A stretch of DNA of 14,297 nucleotides from Verrucomicrobiota bacterium (GCA_026397675.1 JAPLUH010000239.1:1-14297); one strand, 5' to 3'; positions 1-7,424 are shown, counted from the stretch's first letter. Translations and numbers: made by a program. The notes: generated by a model not told the origin, from the letters alone.

Positions 1-713
1 CCCATGTCGGCAGTGAAATAGAGGATCCGGCTGCAAGTGGGGCAGGCGACCAACTCGGACTGCCCCTTGGCGGAGACCACCGCTTGGGTGGTGAGCTGCA
101 TGTGGCAGCCACCGCAGACATTGCCGCCCACACCCACAATCACGTTGTCGCCCTTGGTCTTGAGCAGACGGTCGTAGCGGTTGAGCACCACCGGGTCGTC
201 AATGCCGGTGGCAGCACTGGAGCGCGCTTCGGTGGCAACGGCGAGCTCCTCGGCCAGGTTTTTTTCGCGGGCGACCAAATCGGCCAATTGGCGATCGCTT
301 TCGGCCTTCAGGGCCGCATAAGCCGTGGTGGCAATCGCGAGTTGCTTGGAGGCACTTTCACTCTGCTCCATCAGCTCCAACTGTTGATCTTCGAGTCGGG
401 AGATTTCGCGTTGGCTGGTTTCGATTTGGTGTTCGTAGGCCTTGTACTGGTCATTGCTCCGCGTCTCATTTTGCTGGACGCGCACTTTGCCGATGCGGTC
501 CCTCAGCGCGTCGGCGTCGAGTTCCAGTTTCTTGCGATCGCTCTCAAGATGCTGGCTCTGCTTCTTGAGCGCCTCGTACTCGGCCGCACCGGCGGCAGCC
601 CTGTTTTGGATCACCAGCCGCTGACCCGGAACGGCAACCACCTCGGCCCGAACGCGGAGGAGACGGCGATCGCGATCCTGAAGGATCAGCAGTTTCTCGA
701 TGATCGGGAGCAT
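1..713 (-). CDS. Coiled-coil protein with C-terminal C4 zinc ribbon (COG1579 type), 3' end off the window
   Basis: The minus-strand frame opens with ATG at 713 (MLPIIEKLLILQDRDRRL) and stays open to the window edge, giving about 237 codons; the family is usually about 240-250 aa, so only a few residues are missing. Residues 1 to about 180 are a charged, heptad-like helix (many E, K, R, Q, L), as expected for a long antiparallel coiled coil. Near the end come two CxxC pairs, CGGC at about residues 199-202 and CPTC at about 223-226, forming a C4 zinc ribbon. This is the architecture of the COG1579 / zf-RING_7 proteins, which are thought to bind nucleic acid or act as adaptors; their biochemical role is poorly defined. 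The start is supported by the typical N-terminus and by a promoter-like pair ending 8 nt upstream. It diverges from htrA. Confidence 0.
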   Translation of the reverse strand, partial: MLPIIEKLLILQDRDRRLLRVRAEVVAVPGQRLVIQNRAAAGAAEYEALKKQSQHLESDRKKLELDADALRDRIGKVRVQQNETRSNDQYKAYEHQIETSQREISRLEDQQLELMEQSESASKQLAIATTAYAALKAESDRQLADLVAREKNLAEELAVATEARSSAATGIDDPVVLNRYDRLLKTKGDNVIVGVGGNVCGGCHMQLTTQAVVSAKGQSELVACPTCSRILYFTADM

Positions 714-721
714 GAGGCCTG

Positions 722-750
722 AATCTATCGGCTCACTCCCCGCGGGGCAA
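722..750 (-). promoter_or_regulatory. Candidate sigma70-type promoter of the zinc-ribbon gene
   Basis: Read on the minus strand there is TTGCCC (750-745), a 17-nt spacer, then TAGATT (727-722); each box matches the consensus at 4 of 6 positions. Only 8 nt separate the -10 box from the ATG at 713, so transcription would begin at or within a base or two of the start codon. No promoter test is possible from sequence alone. Confidence 0.
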
Positions 751-899
751 GGCCCCGGACCAGACTCCCAACCTGAAACTCGAGGCCCGCCCGATGCCCG
801 CCAACGCAGGAGCGTCCTCCCAGAGCCGTTGGATGAGGATATTTGTTGCGAGGCAATAGACTCACTGGCGCGCAGCGAAGTAGGCGTTATCCTCCGGCC

Positions 900-2441
900 A
901 TGGTGCGTTCTTATTCTATGCTTTCTGGCTGTCGGGGAGCGCTGTTGGCGGCGCTCGTTTCTGTTTCCGCTCTTGCCAAGGAATCCTCCCCTGGTGCAGC
1001 CAGCCCCGCCTTGGACTTGGCGCGGCAACTCAACCAGGCATTCATCGAGGTGGCCGACTCGGTCTCCAAGTCGGTGGTCGTTATCAAGGTCAAGACCAAG
1101 GAAGACCGCGAGGGCGGGGGGCTTGAGGGTAACCCGCTCTACGAACAATTGCCGGAGGAGCAACGCCAGCAATTCGAGCGGTTCTTTGAGAAATTCCGCG
1201 GACAGCAGCCTCCCCGCCGCCAACGGCCCCAGCCCGAAGCCAACGATCTGGAGGGGAATCCCTTCTACAACGGACGTGGGTCCGGAATGGTGATGCGCGA
1301 AGACGGGTATATCCTGACCAATAACCATGTGGTTGAAGACGCCGAGGCCATTTTGGTCGTCTTCAAGGACGGTCGCGAAGTGAAGGCCGAGGTGCGAGGT
1401 CGCGATCCGGAGTCCGATCTGGCGGTGATCCAAGTGACCGAGAAGATTCCGGGCCTTGTTCCGGTGAAGTTTGCTGATTCGGACTCAGTGAAGGTGGGTG
1501 AGTTTGCCATCGCCATCGGAGCCCCCTTTGACCTCGAGTACAGCGTCACCTTTGGCCATGTCAGCGCCAAGGGCCGGCAGGTAGAGGACATGCGCACCTT
1601 GTCCGACCAAGACTTCATCCAGACCGACGCCAATATCAACGTGGGCAACTCGGGCGGCCCATTGGTCAACATTAACAGTGAGGTCATGGGCGTGAACTCC
1701 ATGATCCGCACTTCGATGGGGGTCGGGGTCGGCATCGGCTTTGCAATCCCCTCCAATCTGGCCCGTGAAATCGGAAATCGTCTCATCGAAGACGGTCGGT
1801 TTGTCCGATCCTGGTTGGGAATCGGCATCGCGGATCTTCGTGAGTATCGGCGCTTCCGCGACATCGACACCAAGGCCAAGGATGGCGTGGTGGTGCGTTC
1901 CATCGAACCCAATGGCCCCGCCTACGGGTCTGAGCTTAAGCCGGCCGACGTGATCGTTTCGGTGGATGGCAAGCCCGTGGCCACCACCCAGCAACTGCGT
2001 AGTCTCATTTCTCGAAAAAAGGCCGGGACCGAGGTCGTGTTGGATGTGTTTCGTCGCGACGAAAAAATTCGCGTCAAGGTGAAGCCCGATGAGAAGCCCA
2101 CCCGCGATATGTTGGCCTCGGGCCGCAAACCCAAATCCGCCAAAGAACCTGCGGGCGTGATGGAGTTGGGCATGACCGTCAAACCGTTGACCAAGGAGTT
2201 GGCCAAACAATTTGAGGTCGAGGTCACCGGGGGCGTCATTGTCACCGAGGTTCAGTCCGGATCCTTGGCTGATCGCTACGAAATCAAACCCGGTGACATC
2301 ATCACCGACATCAATCACGAACCGGTTCGCACTCCGAAGGAATTCCAGACCGAGGTATCCAAGGCCAAGGGTCGTATTCTCGTGAGCTTCATCCGCGATG
2401 GCACCCCGCAATTCGAGGTGCTCAAGGAGCGATCCAAGTAA
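900..2441 (+). CDS. htrA: HtrA/DegP-family periplasmic serine endoprotease with two PDZ domains
   Basis: ATP-independent protease/chaperone of the Do family that degrades or holds misfolded envelope proteins. I chose ATG 900 (513 aa) over an in-frame TTG at 843, because it puts a typical Sec signal peptide at the N-terminus (hydrophobic core ending ALA at residues 24-26, then KESS). The trypsin-like domain carries the full triad: His143 in TNNHVV, Asp173 in SDLAV and Ser251 in GNSGGP. PDZ1 spans about residues 306-396 and PDZ2 about 416-506; the two-PDZ layout and length match DegP/DegQ. A Q/R/P-rich segment (about residues 82-116) precedes the His and resembles the LA loop; it is flanked by near-identical LEGNPLY and LEGNPFY motifs. 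No Shine-Dalgarno sequence is seen. It is a single gene, divergent from the zinc-ribbon gene and convergent with the M16 peptidase. DegP versus DegQ orthology cannot be decided here. Confidence 0.
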   Translation: MVRSYSMLSGCRGALLAALVSVSALAKESSPGAASPALDLARQLNQAFIEVADSVSKSVVVIKVKTKEDREGGGLEGNPLYEQLPEEQRQQFERFFEKFRGQQPPRRQRPQPEANDLEGNPFYNGRGSGMVMREDGYILTNNHVVEDAEAILVVFKDGREVKAEVRGRDPESDLAVIQVTEKIPGLVPVKFADSDSVKVGEFAIAIGAPFDLEYSVTFGHVSAKGRQVEDMRTLSDQDFIQTDANINVGNSGGPLVNINSEVMGVNSMIRTSMGVGVGIGFAIPSNLAREIGNRLIEDGRFVRSWLGIGIADLREYRRFRDIDTKAKDGVVVRSIEPNGPAYGSELKPADVIVSVDGKPVATTQQLRSLISRKKAGTEVVLDVFRRDEKIRVKVKPDEKPTRDMLASGRKPKSAKEPAGVMELGMTVKPLTKELAKQFEVEVTGGVIVTEVQSGSLADRYEIKPGDIITDINHEPVRTPKEFQTEVSKAKGRILVSFIRDGTPQFEVLKERSK

Positions 2442-2528
2442 TCCACGTCGAACCCGATTACGCGTCTAGTTCACGCGCCCAGTTCTAGGTTCTGAACTCG
2501 GGGCTTCTTGACACGAACCTCAAATTAA

Positions 2529-2558
2529 AGGCCCGGATTTCGCGAGAAATCCGGGCCT
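2529..2558. terminator. Perfect 13-bp hairpin with GCGA tetraloop between convergent genes
   Basis: AGGCCCGGATTTC (2529-2541) pairs perfectly with GAAATCCGGGCCT (2546-2558) around a GCGA loop, a GNRA tetraloop. It lies between the 3' ends of htrA (2441) and the M16 gene (2614). There is no long T tract on either side (ATTAG after it on plus; TTTAATTTG after it on minus), so it is better placed to terminate the minus transcript or to act as a two-way 3'-end block or stabiliser. Confidence 0.
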
Positions 2559-2613
2559 ATTAGTTGGCGGGCCTATTGGTTTAAGCCCGTTGGTGGGCCG
2601 TTCGGCCGATCGC

Positions 2614-5184
2614 CTATCCGCCCGAGGCCTGTTTCTCCCCACGGACAATGGCCACCACCGAGTGGGTCGGATCCAGATAGCGCTGAGCCGCGGCGCGGAT
2701 ATCGGCGGCTGTCACTGACTCGAAGCGCTGGGTCTCCGACTCGAAGTGGCTGTAGCCCAATCCGTACAACTCATCCAAGGCCGAGCTCATGGCGAAGCCG
2801 CCGAGCTCTTGTCGCGCGATCTTCCGCTGGCCGATGATCTTGGCCTTGGCCCGCGCCAACTCTTCGTCGCTCAAGCCTTCGGTTCGCAAAATTTCCGCCT
2901 GAGCCCGCAGCTCCTTTTCCACCAGTTCGATTTTCTCCGGAGCGGTTCCGCAATAGAAGGCGAAGTACCCTGGGGTCTGGCCCGTGAGGAGGCTGGCCCC
3001 GACATAGTAGGCCAAGCCCAATTCATCGCGGATGCGCATGAAGAGCCTTGAACCCATGTCGCTGCAGGCCTCTTGGATGAGTTCCAAAGCGAAGCGATCG
3101 GGAGAACTAATGCTGGTTCCGTGAAAACCAAGAGCCAGCACTGCCTGCTCTTTTTCGCGCGATTCTTCCGAACGGGGAATTGGGTCGACCGGAACCAGGA
3201 TTGGCATCGCCGGCCGCGGTTGGTCTTTCCAGCCAGCGAAATGCGTTTCGAGCAATTGTCGCAGCTCCTCCGGATCCACGTCTCCGAAGACGGCCAGCAC
3301 GCCATTGCTGGGCACCGTCCAGCGGGCGTGGAACTCGCGCAGCTCGGCCGAACCCAGGGCGTGGATGACCGATTCAGTTCCCAGAGAATCCAATCCGTAG
3401 CCCTGTTCGCCGAACAGACCTCGCCGCATCGCCTTGAAGGCGCACTGCAGCAACTGATCGCGTTGGCCGCGGATCGACGCCAACTGGGCCTCGCGTTCGC
3501 GTTCGAGTGCGGCCTCGGGGAAGCTGGGTCGCAGGAGGATTTCGGTGAAGAGTGCCAGTCCCTCCTTCAAGTCTTCGCGCATCATCTCCCCAGTCAGGCC
3601 GAAGGTGTTGCTGCCGCCGTAGGCCTCGATGCTACCGCCGAGGCTTTCGATTTCCCGGGCGATGTCTTCAGCCGACCGAGTGGGGGTGCCCTTGATGAAG
3701 AGCCGTGAGAGCATTGAAGTGATGCCGGAGTTAGCGGGCGTTTCCACGCGCAGACCTCCCTCGAAGACCGCCCGCAATTCCACGAAGGGCAGCCGATGGT
3801 CTTCCTTCACCAGCACCCGTAGCCCGTTGGAGAGCGTCATCTTAACGATTGCGTGGGCGACCACCGCTGCAGCCTGAATCTCCCGAGGCAGCCCCGATTC
3901 TTTGGGCAAAAGCCCGAACACGGTGCGGTTGTCGTCGCGCAGGTAGGTCCGGACGACGCGGATGAGGTCGTCGGGGGTGACGGCGCGCACGGCCGCCAAG
4001 TAGCGTTCCGAAAAGTGCAGGTCTTGGGCGGCCATCCAATTGCCTCCCAGGTCTTGAGCCTGTCCCTCCATCGTCTTGCGGGAGGACAAGGTGCCCACGG
4101 TGAATTGCTTCACGGCCTTGGCTAACTCTGCACCCGACACGGGTTCTTTGCCCATCCGCACCACCTCGCGGAGGATGGCGGTTTGGGATTCGGAAAATTT
4201 GCTACCATCGCACACACCGCTCACGCCGAAGAGCCCGCTTAAGCCCGGGGCGTAAATCCATGCGCTGACCGAGTGCGAGAGGGAGGCGCGCTCGCGGACC
4301 GCCTGATAGAGACGCGAACTGCGGCCGCCGCCCAGCAGCGTGGAGAGCACGTCCAGCACCGGCACGTCGGGGTGCGTCAGGTCGGGGATGTGCCAGCTCA
4401 GGTGGAAGTGCGCATGCTCGACCGGAGCCAACTCCAGCTCTTGGCGAGGCGACATTTGTCGGGGTTCCGGGACGAGGTAATTCACCGGAATGGTTCGAGC
4501 TAGAGTTCCGGCATAGGCCGTGCGCACCTGCTCAATGACCGCGTCCGCCTGAACGTTGCCCACCACGACAATGAAGCAATTATTGGGCGCGTAATGGGAG
4601 TGGTAGTACGCCAGCAGGTCGTCACGGGTGATGCGATTGAAGAGGTCCAACAGTCCGATGACCGGATAGCGGTAAGGGCTCTTGGTGTAGGCGGCCGAAA
4701 AAAGCCCCATGCTGGAACGACGGCCGGGGTCGTCTTTGCCCATGTCCATTTCGCGGCGGATGACGTCGAGTTCCTTCTCAAGTTCATCGGCCGGCAGCGT
4801 CGCGTTCTGGAAGATGTCGCAGAGAATATCGATGGCCGTGGTGGCTCCTGAATCGGGCACATTAATCCAGTACACGGTGCGGTCGAAGCTCGTGTAGGCG
4901 TTCATGTAGCCGCCGGCCGACTGGACCTCCTGGTCGATGCGGCCGGAGCCCCGGGTGCTCGTTCCCTTGAAGAGCATGTGTTCGAGCACGTGCGACAAGC
5001 CCGCCCCCAACCATTGTCCTTCATCGATGCTGCCGGCGCGCGCCCAAGCTTGCACGCTGACGACCGGGGCCGACGCATCCTCCCGGATGATCAGCTCCAG
5101 CCCGTTGTCCAAACGGTGAACCCGCACCCCCGATGGAATCTGGGGCAAGCAGGCGATCTCCGTGTCGTGCGGCAATGAATGCAT
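2614..5184 (-). CDS. M16 (insulinase/pitrilysin) family zinc metallopeptidase, four-domain fused form
   Basis: Peptidase built from two M16 halves in one chain (856 aa from ATG 5184; an in-frame TTG at 5220 would add 12 residues). The N-terminal half has the inverted zinc motif HVLEH (His65, Glu68, His69) and the downstream Glu145 ligand in VIRREMDM, so it should be catalytic. The second half, from about residue 450, repeats the fold (NGLRVLVKEDHRLPF, then LLSRLFIKGT) but lacks HxxEH. The last domain keeps the Arg/Tyr region SRLFMRIRDELGLAYY, used by M16 enzymes to bind the substrate backbone. This active-plus-inactive pairing matches processing-peptidase-like or peptide-clearing enzymes. I see no signal peptide, which suggests a cytosolic location, though export by another route is not excluded. 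Substrate unknown. It stands alone, convergent with htrA and divergent from the small ORF/nucleotidyltransferase pair. Confidence 0.
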   Translation of the reverse strand: MHSLPHDTEIACLPQIPSGVRVHRLDNGLELIIREDASAPVVSVQAWARAGSIDEGQWLGAGLSHVLEHMLFKGTSTRGSGRIDQEVQSAGGYMNAYTSFDRTVYWINVPDSGATTAIDILCDIFQNATLPADELEKELDVIRREMDMGKDDPGRRSSMGLFSAAYTKSPYRYPVIGLLDLFNRITRDDLLAYYHSHYAPNNCFIVVVGNVQADAVIEQVRTAYAGTLARTIPVNYLVPEPRQMSPRQELELAPVEHAHFHLSWHIPDLTHPDVPVLDVLSTLLGGGRSSRLYQAVRERASLSHSVSAWIYAPGLSGLFGVSGVCDGSKFSESQTAILREVVRMGKEPVSGAELAKAVKQFTVGTLSSRKTMEGQAQDLGGNWMAAQDLHFSERYLAAVRAVTPDDLIRVVRTYLRDDNRTVFGLLPKESGLPREIQAAAVVAHAIVKMTLSNGLRVLVKEDHRLPFVELRAVFEGGLRVETPANSGITSMLSRLFIKGTPTRSAEDIAREIESLGGSIEAYGGSNTFGLTGEMMREDLKEGLALFTEILLRPSFPEAALEREREAQLASIRGQRDQLLQCAFKAMRRGLFGEQGYGLDSLGTESVIHALGSAELREFHARWTVPSNGVLAVFGDVDPEELRQLLETHFAGWKDQPRPAMPILVPVDPIPRSEESREKEQAVLALGFHGTSISSPDRFALELIQEACSDMGSRLFMRIRDELGLAYYVGASLLTGQTPGYFAFYCGTAPEKIELVEKELRAQAEILRTEGLSDEELARAKAKIIGQRKIARQELGGFAMSSALDELYGLGYSHFESETQRFESVTAADIRAAAQRYLDPTHSVVAIVRGEKQASGG

Positions 5185-5192
5185 GTTGAGCG

Positions 5193-5220
5193 ATTGTCGG
5201 CGTGGACAGCCGCGAGGCAA
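5193..5220 (-). promoter_or_regulatory. Candidate promoter of the M16 peptidase gene
   Basis: On the minus strand TTGCCT (5220-5215), a 16-nt spacer and GACAAT (5198-5193) lie upstream of ATG 5184, with 8 nt between the -10 box and the ATG. Each box matches consensus at 4 of 6. If real, the mRNA would be leaderless, consistent with the absence of a ribosome binding site. It also favours ATG 5184 over the TTG at 5220, which falls inside the -35 box. Confidence 0.
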
Positions 5221-5300
5221 GCCTGCCGGCCTTGAAAAACCCGCGATGCAGGTCTCGGCCGGCCCACCGATCCGGACCGAAGCAGAGGGGGCAGGGAAGT

Positions 5301-5329
5301 TTGACCGGGGCAGCTGCCTGCGATAGCCT
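5301..5329 (+). promoter_or_regulatory. Candidate promoter of the small-ORF/nucleotidyltransferase pair
   Basis: TTGACC (5301-5306) matches the -35 consensus at 5 of 6, followed by exactly 17 nt and TAGCCT (5324-5329), a weak -10 with the key first TA and last T. The ATG of the small ORF is 7 nt downstream at 5337, again predicting a leaderless start. Confidence 0.
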
Positions 5330-5336
5330 CGAACTC

Positions 5337-5537
5337 ATGGACCAATCGACCGACCTCCCGTCATTTTCGATCCGGCGCCAGGTCGGGCGGCCCTCGACTC
5401 CCCGTCAGGTGCTGTGGCAACTGGAAGAGATGCGCCGGTTCGTCCAAAAACACACCCATGGAAAACCAACCATCGTCGAGGGAGATGCTTTCCCGGTTCG
5501 AAAAATTGTTGGCAGGCCTCGTTCAGGCCGGGGTTGA
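5337..5537 (+). CDS. Possible small protein (66 aa) overlapping the nucleotidyltransferase gene
   Basis: ATG 5337 opens a 66-codon frame (MDQSTDLPSFSIRRQVGR...) with a predicted helical middle (TPRQVLWQLEEMRRFVQKH) and a basic C-terminus ending RPRSGRG. I do not recognise the family. It overlaps the nucleotidyltransferase ORF by 80 nt in another frame, and the overlap suggests translational coupling. Support for being real: a promoter-like element with correct spacing just upstream, no other candidate gene in the 5185-5457 gap, and an amphipathic, non-low-complexity middle segment. Against it: the C-terminal third is forced by the overlap and may not be conserved. It could be a partner or antitoxin-like protein of the nucleotidyltransferase, or chance coding in GC-rich DNA. 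Confidence 0.
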   Translation: MDQSTDLPSFSIRRQVGRPSTPRQVLWQLEEMRRFVQKHTHGKPTIVEGDAFPVRKIVGRPRSGRG

Positions 5538-5964
5538 TTTCGCCGTGGTCGGAGGAGTTGCAGTGATCCTCAATGGCTACCATCGGCAGACCAACGACAC
5601 GGACATTCTGGTCGATCCATCACCGGAGAATGTACGTCGACTGTTGGGGTTCTTGGGTGACTGGGGCGAGGGGTGGGCCCGTGAGTTGCATGCAAACGAC
5701 TTCTCGCCGCAAGAGGGGGCCATCCGGATCATCGAGGAGTTCGAGTTGGATCTCTTCACCCAGATGAGCGGACGCCGTTTGTCGGATTTCCGTCCCCATC
5801 TCAGGCATTTGCAGTCCGGTGATTGCCTCATCGCTTACCTCAACCCGTCCCAACTCATCGAACTGAAGTCGGGTTCTTGGCGTGATAAGGATCGCCTCGA
5901 TGTGGCCGCGATGACGGAAATTCTGCGGCGCGAGGCTTGTGGGGAAGTGCGGCCTACAGTGTGA
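5458..5964 (+). CDS. MNT-fold nucleotidyltransferase (DUF6036/AbiEii-like)
   Basis: A 168-aa protein with the minimal nucleotidyltransferase signature: GG at residues 32-33 in VVGGVAVILNGYHRQT, then DTD with Asp47 and Asp49, and a likely third metal-binding acid at Asp98 in FELDLF. The C-terminal stretch IELKSGSWRDKDRLDVAAM has the K...KD..D pattern common in DUF6036/AbiEii-type proteins. Such enzymes transfer a nucleotide to a protein or RNA, and many are parts of toxin-antitoxin or phage-defence pairs; others are orphan accessory genes. The target here cannot be told. All three acidic residues are present, so it should be active. Its start lies inside the preceding small ORF and has no Shine-Dalgarno sequence; no upstream in-frame start was found near it. 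It is followed 114 nt later by citrate synthase, with no obvious functional link. Confidence 0.
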   Translation: MENQPSSREMLSRFEKLLAGLVQAGVDFAVVGGVAVILNGYHRQTNDTDILVDPSPENVRRLLGFLGDWGEGWARELHANDFSPQEGAIRIIEEFELDLFTQMSGRRLSDFRPHLRHLQSGDCLIAYLNPSQLIELKSGSWRDKDRLDVAAMTEILRREACGEVRPTV

Positions 5965-6078
5965 GCCACCTTCCGGTCAGGTTCCTCAAAACGAGGCGGG
6001 TAATTCGTTGACGCCTGTTTCTTCTGCCCGACAGACTTGCGGATAGTTCAAAACGCGCTCCTTTCTTCCCAAAACCAC

Positions 6079-7224
6079 ATGAGCACCCCTTCTTCCGCTT
6101 CCCCGGCCGTTTCCAAGGGCCTTGAAGGCATTATCGCCGCCCACACTCGGCTCAGCGACGTGCGCGGTGACATAGGGCAACTGATCTACTGCGGCTACGA
6201 CATCAACGAGCTGGCAGGGAAGGTGAGCTACGAAGAAGTGGTGCACTTGTTGTATCACAACCACCTGCCCAACGCGAAGGAGTTGGCCAGCCTCAAGGCC
6301 GTTCTGTCGGGCTATCGCGAACTGCCCCAGGGCGTGATCGACATGCTCACTAGCCTGCCGAAGGACTGCCCCCCGATGCACGCCATCCGCACCGGCGTGA
6401 GTGCTCTGGGCTGCTACGACACCACCGCCGACGACGACAACATGGATGCCCAGCGCCGCAAGGCCCTGCGCCTCATCGCCCAAATCCCGGTCATTACGGC
6501 CTACTTCCACCGTTCCCGCCAAGGATTGCCGCTGGTCGCACCCGATGCCACTTTGGGCGAAGCTGCCAACTTCCTCTGGATGATCGATGGCGAGAAGCCC
6601 TCCGTTGAAAAGGAGAGCACCATTGATATGTGCTACGTGTTGCATGCCGACCATGGCATGAACGCTTCCACCTTCAGCGCTCGGGTTACTATCGCCACGC
6701 TCAGCGACATGTACTCGGCGGTCACCACAGCCATCGGCACCCTCAAGGGCCCTCTTCATGGCGGCGCCAACGAGGGGGTCATCAAAATGCTCAAGGAGAT
6801 TGGTTCGCTCGATCAGGTCGATACCTATGTGGCCGACTGCTTGGCTCAAAAGCGCAAGATCATGGGCATCGGTCACCGCGTGTACAAAGTGCTCGACCCG
6901 CGCGCCCCGCACCTCAAGCGCATGGCTCAAATTTTGTCCGCCAAGCTGGGTGACCCGAAGTGGATTCAGATGTCGGAGCGGATCGCCGAGATCATGCTCA
7001 CCGAGAAGAACCTGCACGCGAACGTCGATTTCTACAGCGCGACGGTGTACTACAGCCTTGGCGTTCCTACCGATTTGTTCACCCCGATTTTCGCCATTGC
7101 CCGCACCAGCGGCTGGACGGCCCACGTGCTGGAGCAGTTGGCCGACAACCGCCTCATTCGCCCGCAGTCGGTGTATACCGGCCCCGTCGGACTGACCGTC
7201 ACCCCAATCGCCCAACGGGCCTGA
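6079..7224 (+). CDS. gltA: Citrate synthase (short dimeric type)
   Basis: Condenses oxaloacetate and acetyl-CoA to citrate, the entry step of the citric acid cycle. ATG 6079 gives 381 aa; an upstream in-frame TTG at 6037 would add 14 residues with no conserved content. The catalytic residues are visible: His227 in GPLHGGAN, His266 in GIGHRVY and Asp317 in NVDFYS, plus the oxaloacetate-site His192 in LHADHGMNAST. Length and the GIGHRVYKVLDPRAPHL segment fit the ~370-380 aa Gram-positive/archaeal-like dimeric class rather than the ~430-aa NADH-inhibited hexameric class. Some members of this class act as 2-methylcitrate synthases; the neighbouring sucCD favours citrate synthase. No ribosome binding site is visible before the start. 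sucC follows after 200 nt that appear to hold a separate promoter. Confidence 0.
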   Translation: MSTPSSASPAVSKGLEGIIAAHTRLSDVRGDIGQLIYCGYDINELAGKVSYEEVVHLLYHNHLPNAKELASLKAVLSGYRELPQGVIDMLTSLPKDCPPMHAIRTGVSALGCYDTTADDDNMDAQRRKALRLIAQIPVITAYFHRSRQGLPLVAPDATLGEAANFLWMIDGEKPSVEKESTIDMCYVLHADHGMNASTFSARVTIATLSDMYSAVTTAIGTLKGPLHGGANEGVIKMLKEIGSLDQVDTYVADCLAQKRKIMGIGHRVYKVLDPRAPHLKRMAQILSAKLGDPKWIQMSERIAEIMLTEKNLHANVDFYSATVYYSLGVPTDLFTPIFAIARTSGWTAHVLEQLADNRLIRPQSVYTGPVGLTVTPIAQRA

Positions 7225-7294
7225 ACTCGGGTGCGAGAGCCGGGCCTGACTAGAACCGGGCCCGACTGGTTCAACCCACTCGACCGAGACGCCT

Positions 7295-7322
7295 TTGAGG
7301 CCCTCGGAACGATACGTAAAAT
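7295..7322 (+). promoter_or_regulatory. Candidate promoter for sucCD
   Basis: TTGAGG (7295-7300), a 16-nt spacer and TAAAAT (7317-7322) sit in the only AT-rich patch of the gltA-sucC gap. The -10 matches at 5 of 6 positions and the -35 at 4 of 6. Transcription would begin near 7329, leaving a leader of about 95 nt before sucC. This suggests sucCD can be expressed apart from gltA. Confidence 0.
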
Positions 7323-7335
7323 TTTCTCACACAAC

Positions 7336-7419
7336 ATGCCCCCGCCGTTAGGAGAGGGGGATAGTCCAGACCCCAATCCCCCCCTTTTCGAAGTCAATCC
7401 ATTGGAAGATCCAGCCTGA
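7336..7419 (+). other. Proline-rich short reading frame in the sucC leader (possible leader peptide)
   Basis: ATG 7336 opens a 27-codon frame (MPPPLGEGDSPDPNPPLF...) that ends with TGA at 7417-7419, five bases before the sucC ATG. It begins a few bases after the predicted transcription start. Consecutive prolines slow ribosomes, so it could couple translation to sucC, but a chance frame in C-rich DNA is the simpler reading. Its continuation upstream to GTG 7231 has no recognisable content. Confidence 0.
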
Positions 7420-7424
7420 ACTGA

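Noticed and set aside
84..722. 212-codon plus-strand frame across the left end
   Set aside because: It is antisense to the zinc-ribbon gene, whose minus-strand frame shows a coiled coil and two CxxC pairs. The plus frame has no recognisable content.
1485..2411. 308-codon minus-strand frame inside htrA
   Set aside because: A His/Gly/Asp-rich antisense shadow of a clear HtrA gene, produced by GC-rich third codon positions.
5430..5460. RFVQKH in the small ORF as a HEPN-type RX4H motif
   Set aside because: The spacing fits, but a 66-aa protein is too short for the HEPN four-helix fold and no other HEPN feature is present.
6008..6047. TTGACG as a -35 box for citrate synthase
   Set aside because: At 16-18 nt spacing there is no acceptable -10 (GACAGA, ACAGAC or CAGACT), and GATAGT is 28 nt away.
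5986..7215. 409-codon minus-strand frame across citrate synthase
   Set aside because: Antisense shadow: citrate synthase on plus has all catalytic residues, while the minus frame has a biased composition and no motifs.
7240..7275. Hairpin-capable repeats (CGGGCC/GGCCCG, GAACC/GGTTC) after citrate synthase
   Set aside because: The stems compete with each other, have long loops and are not followed by T residues, so a terminator call is not supported.
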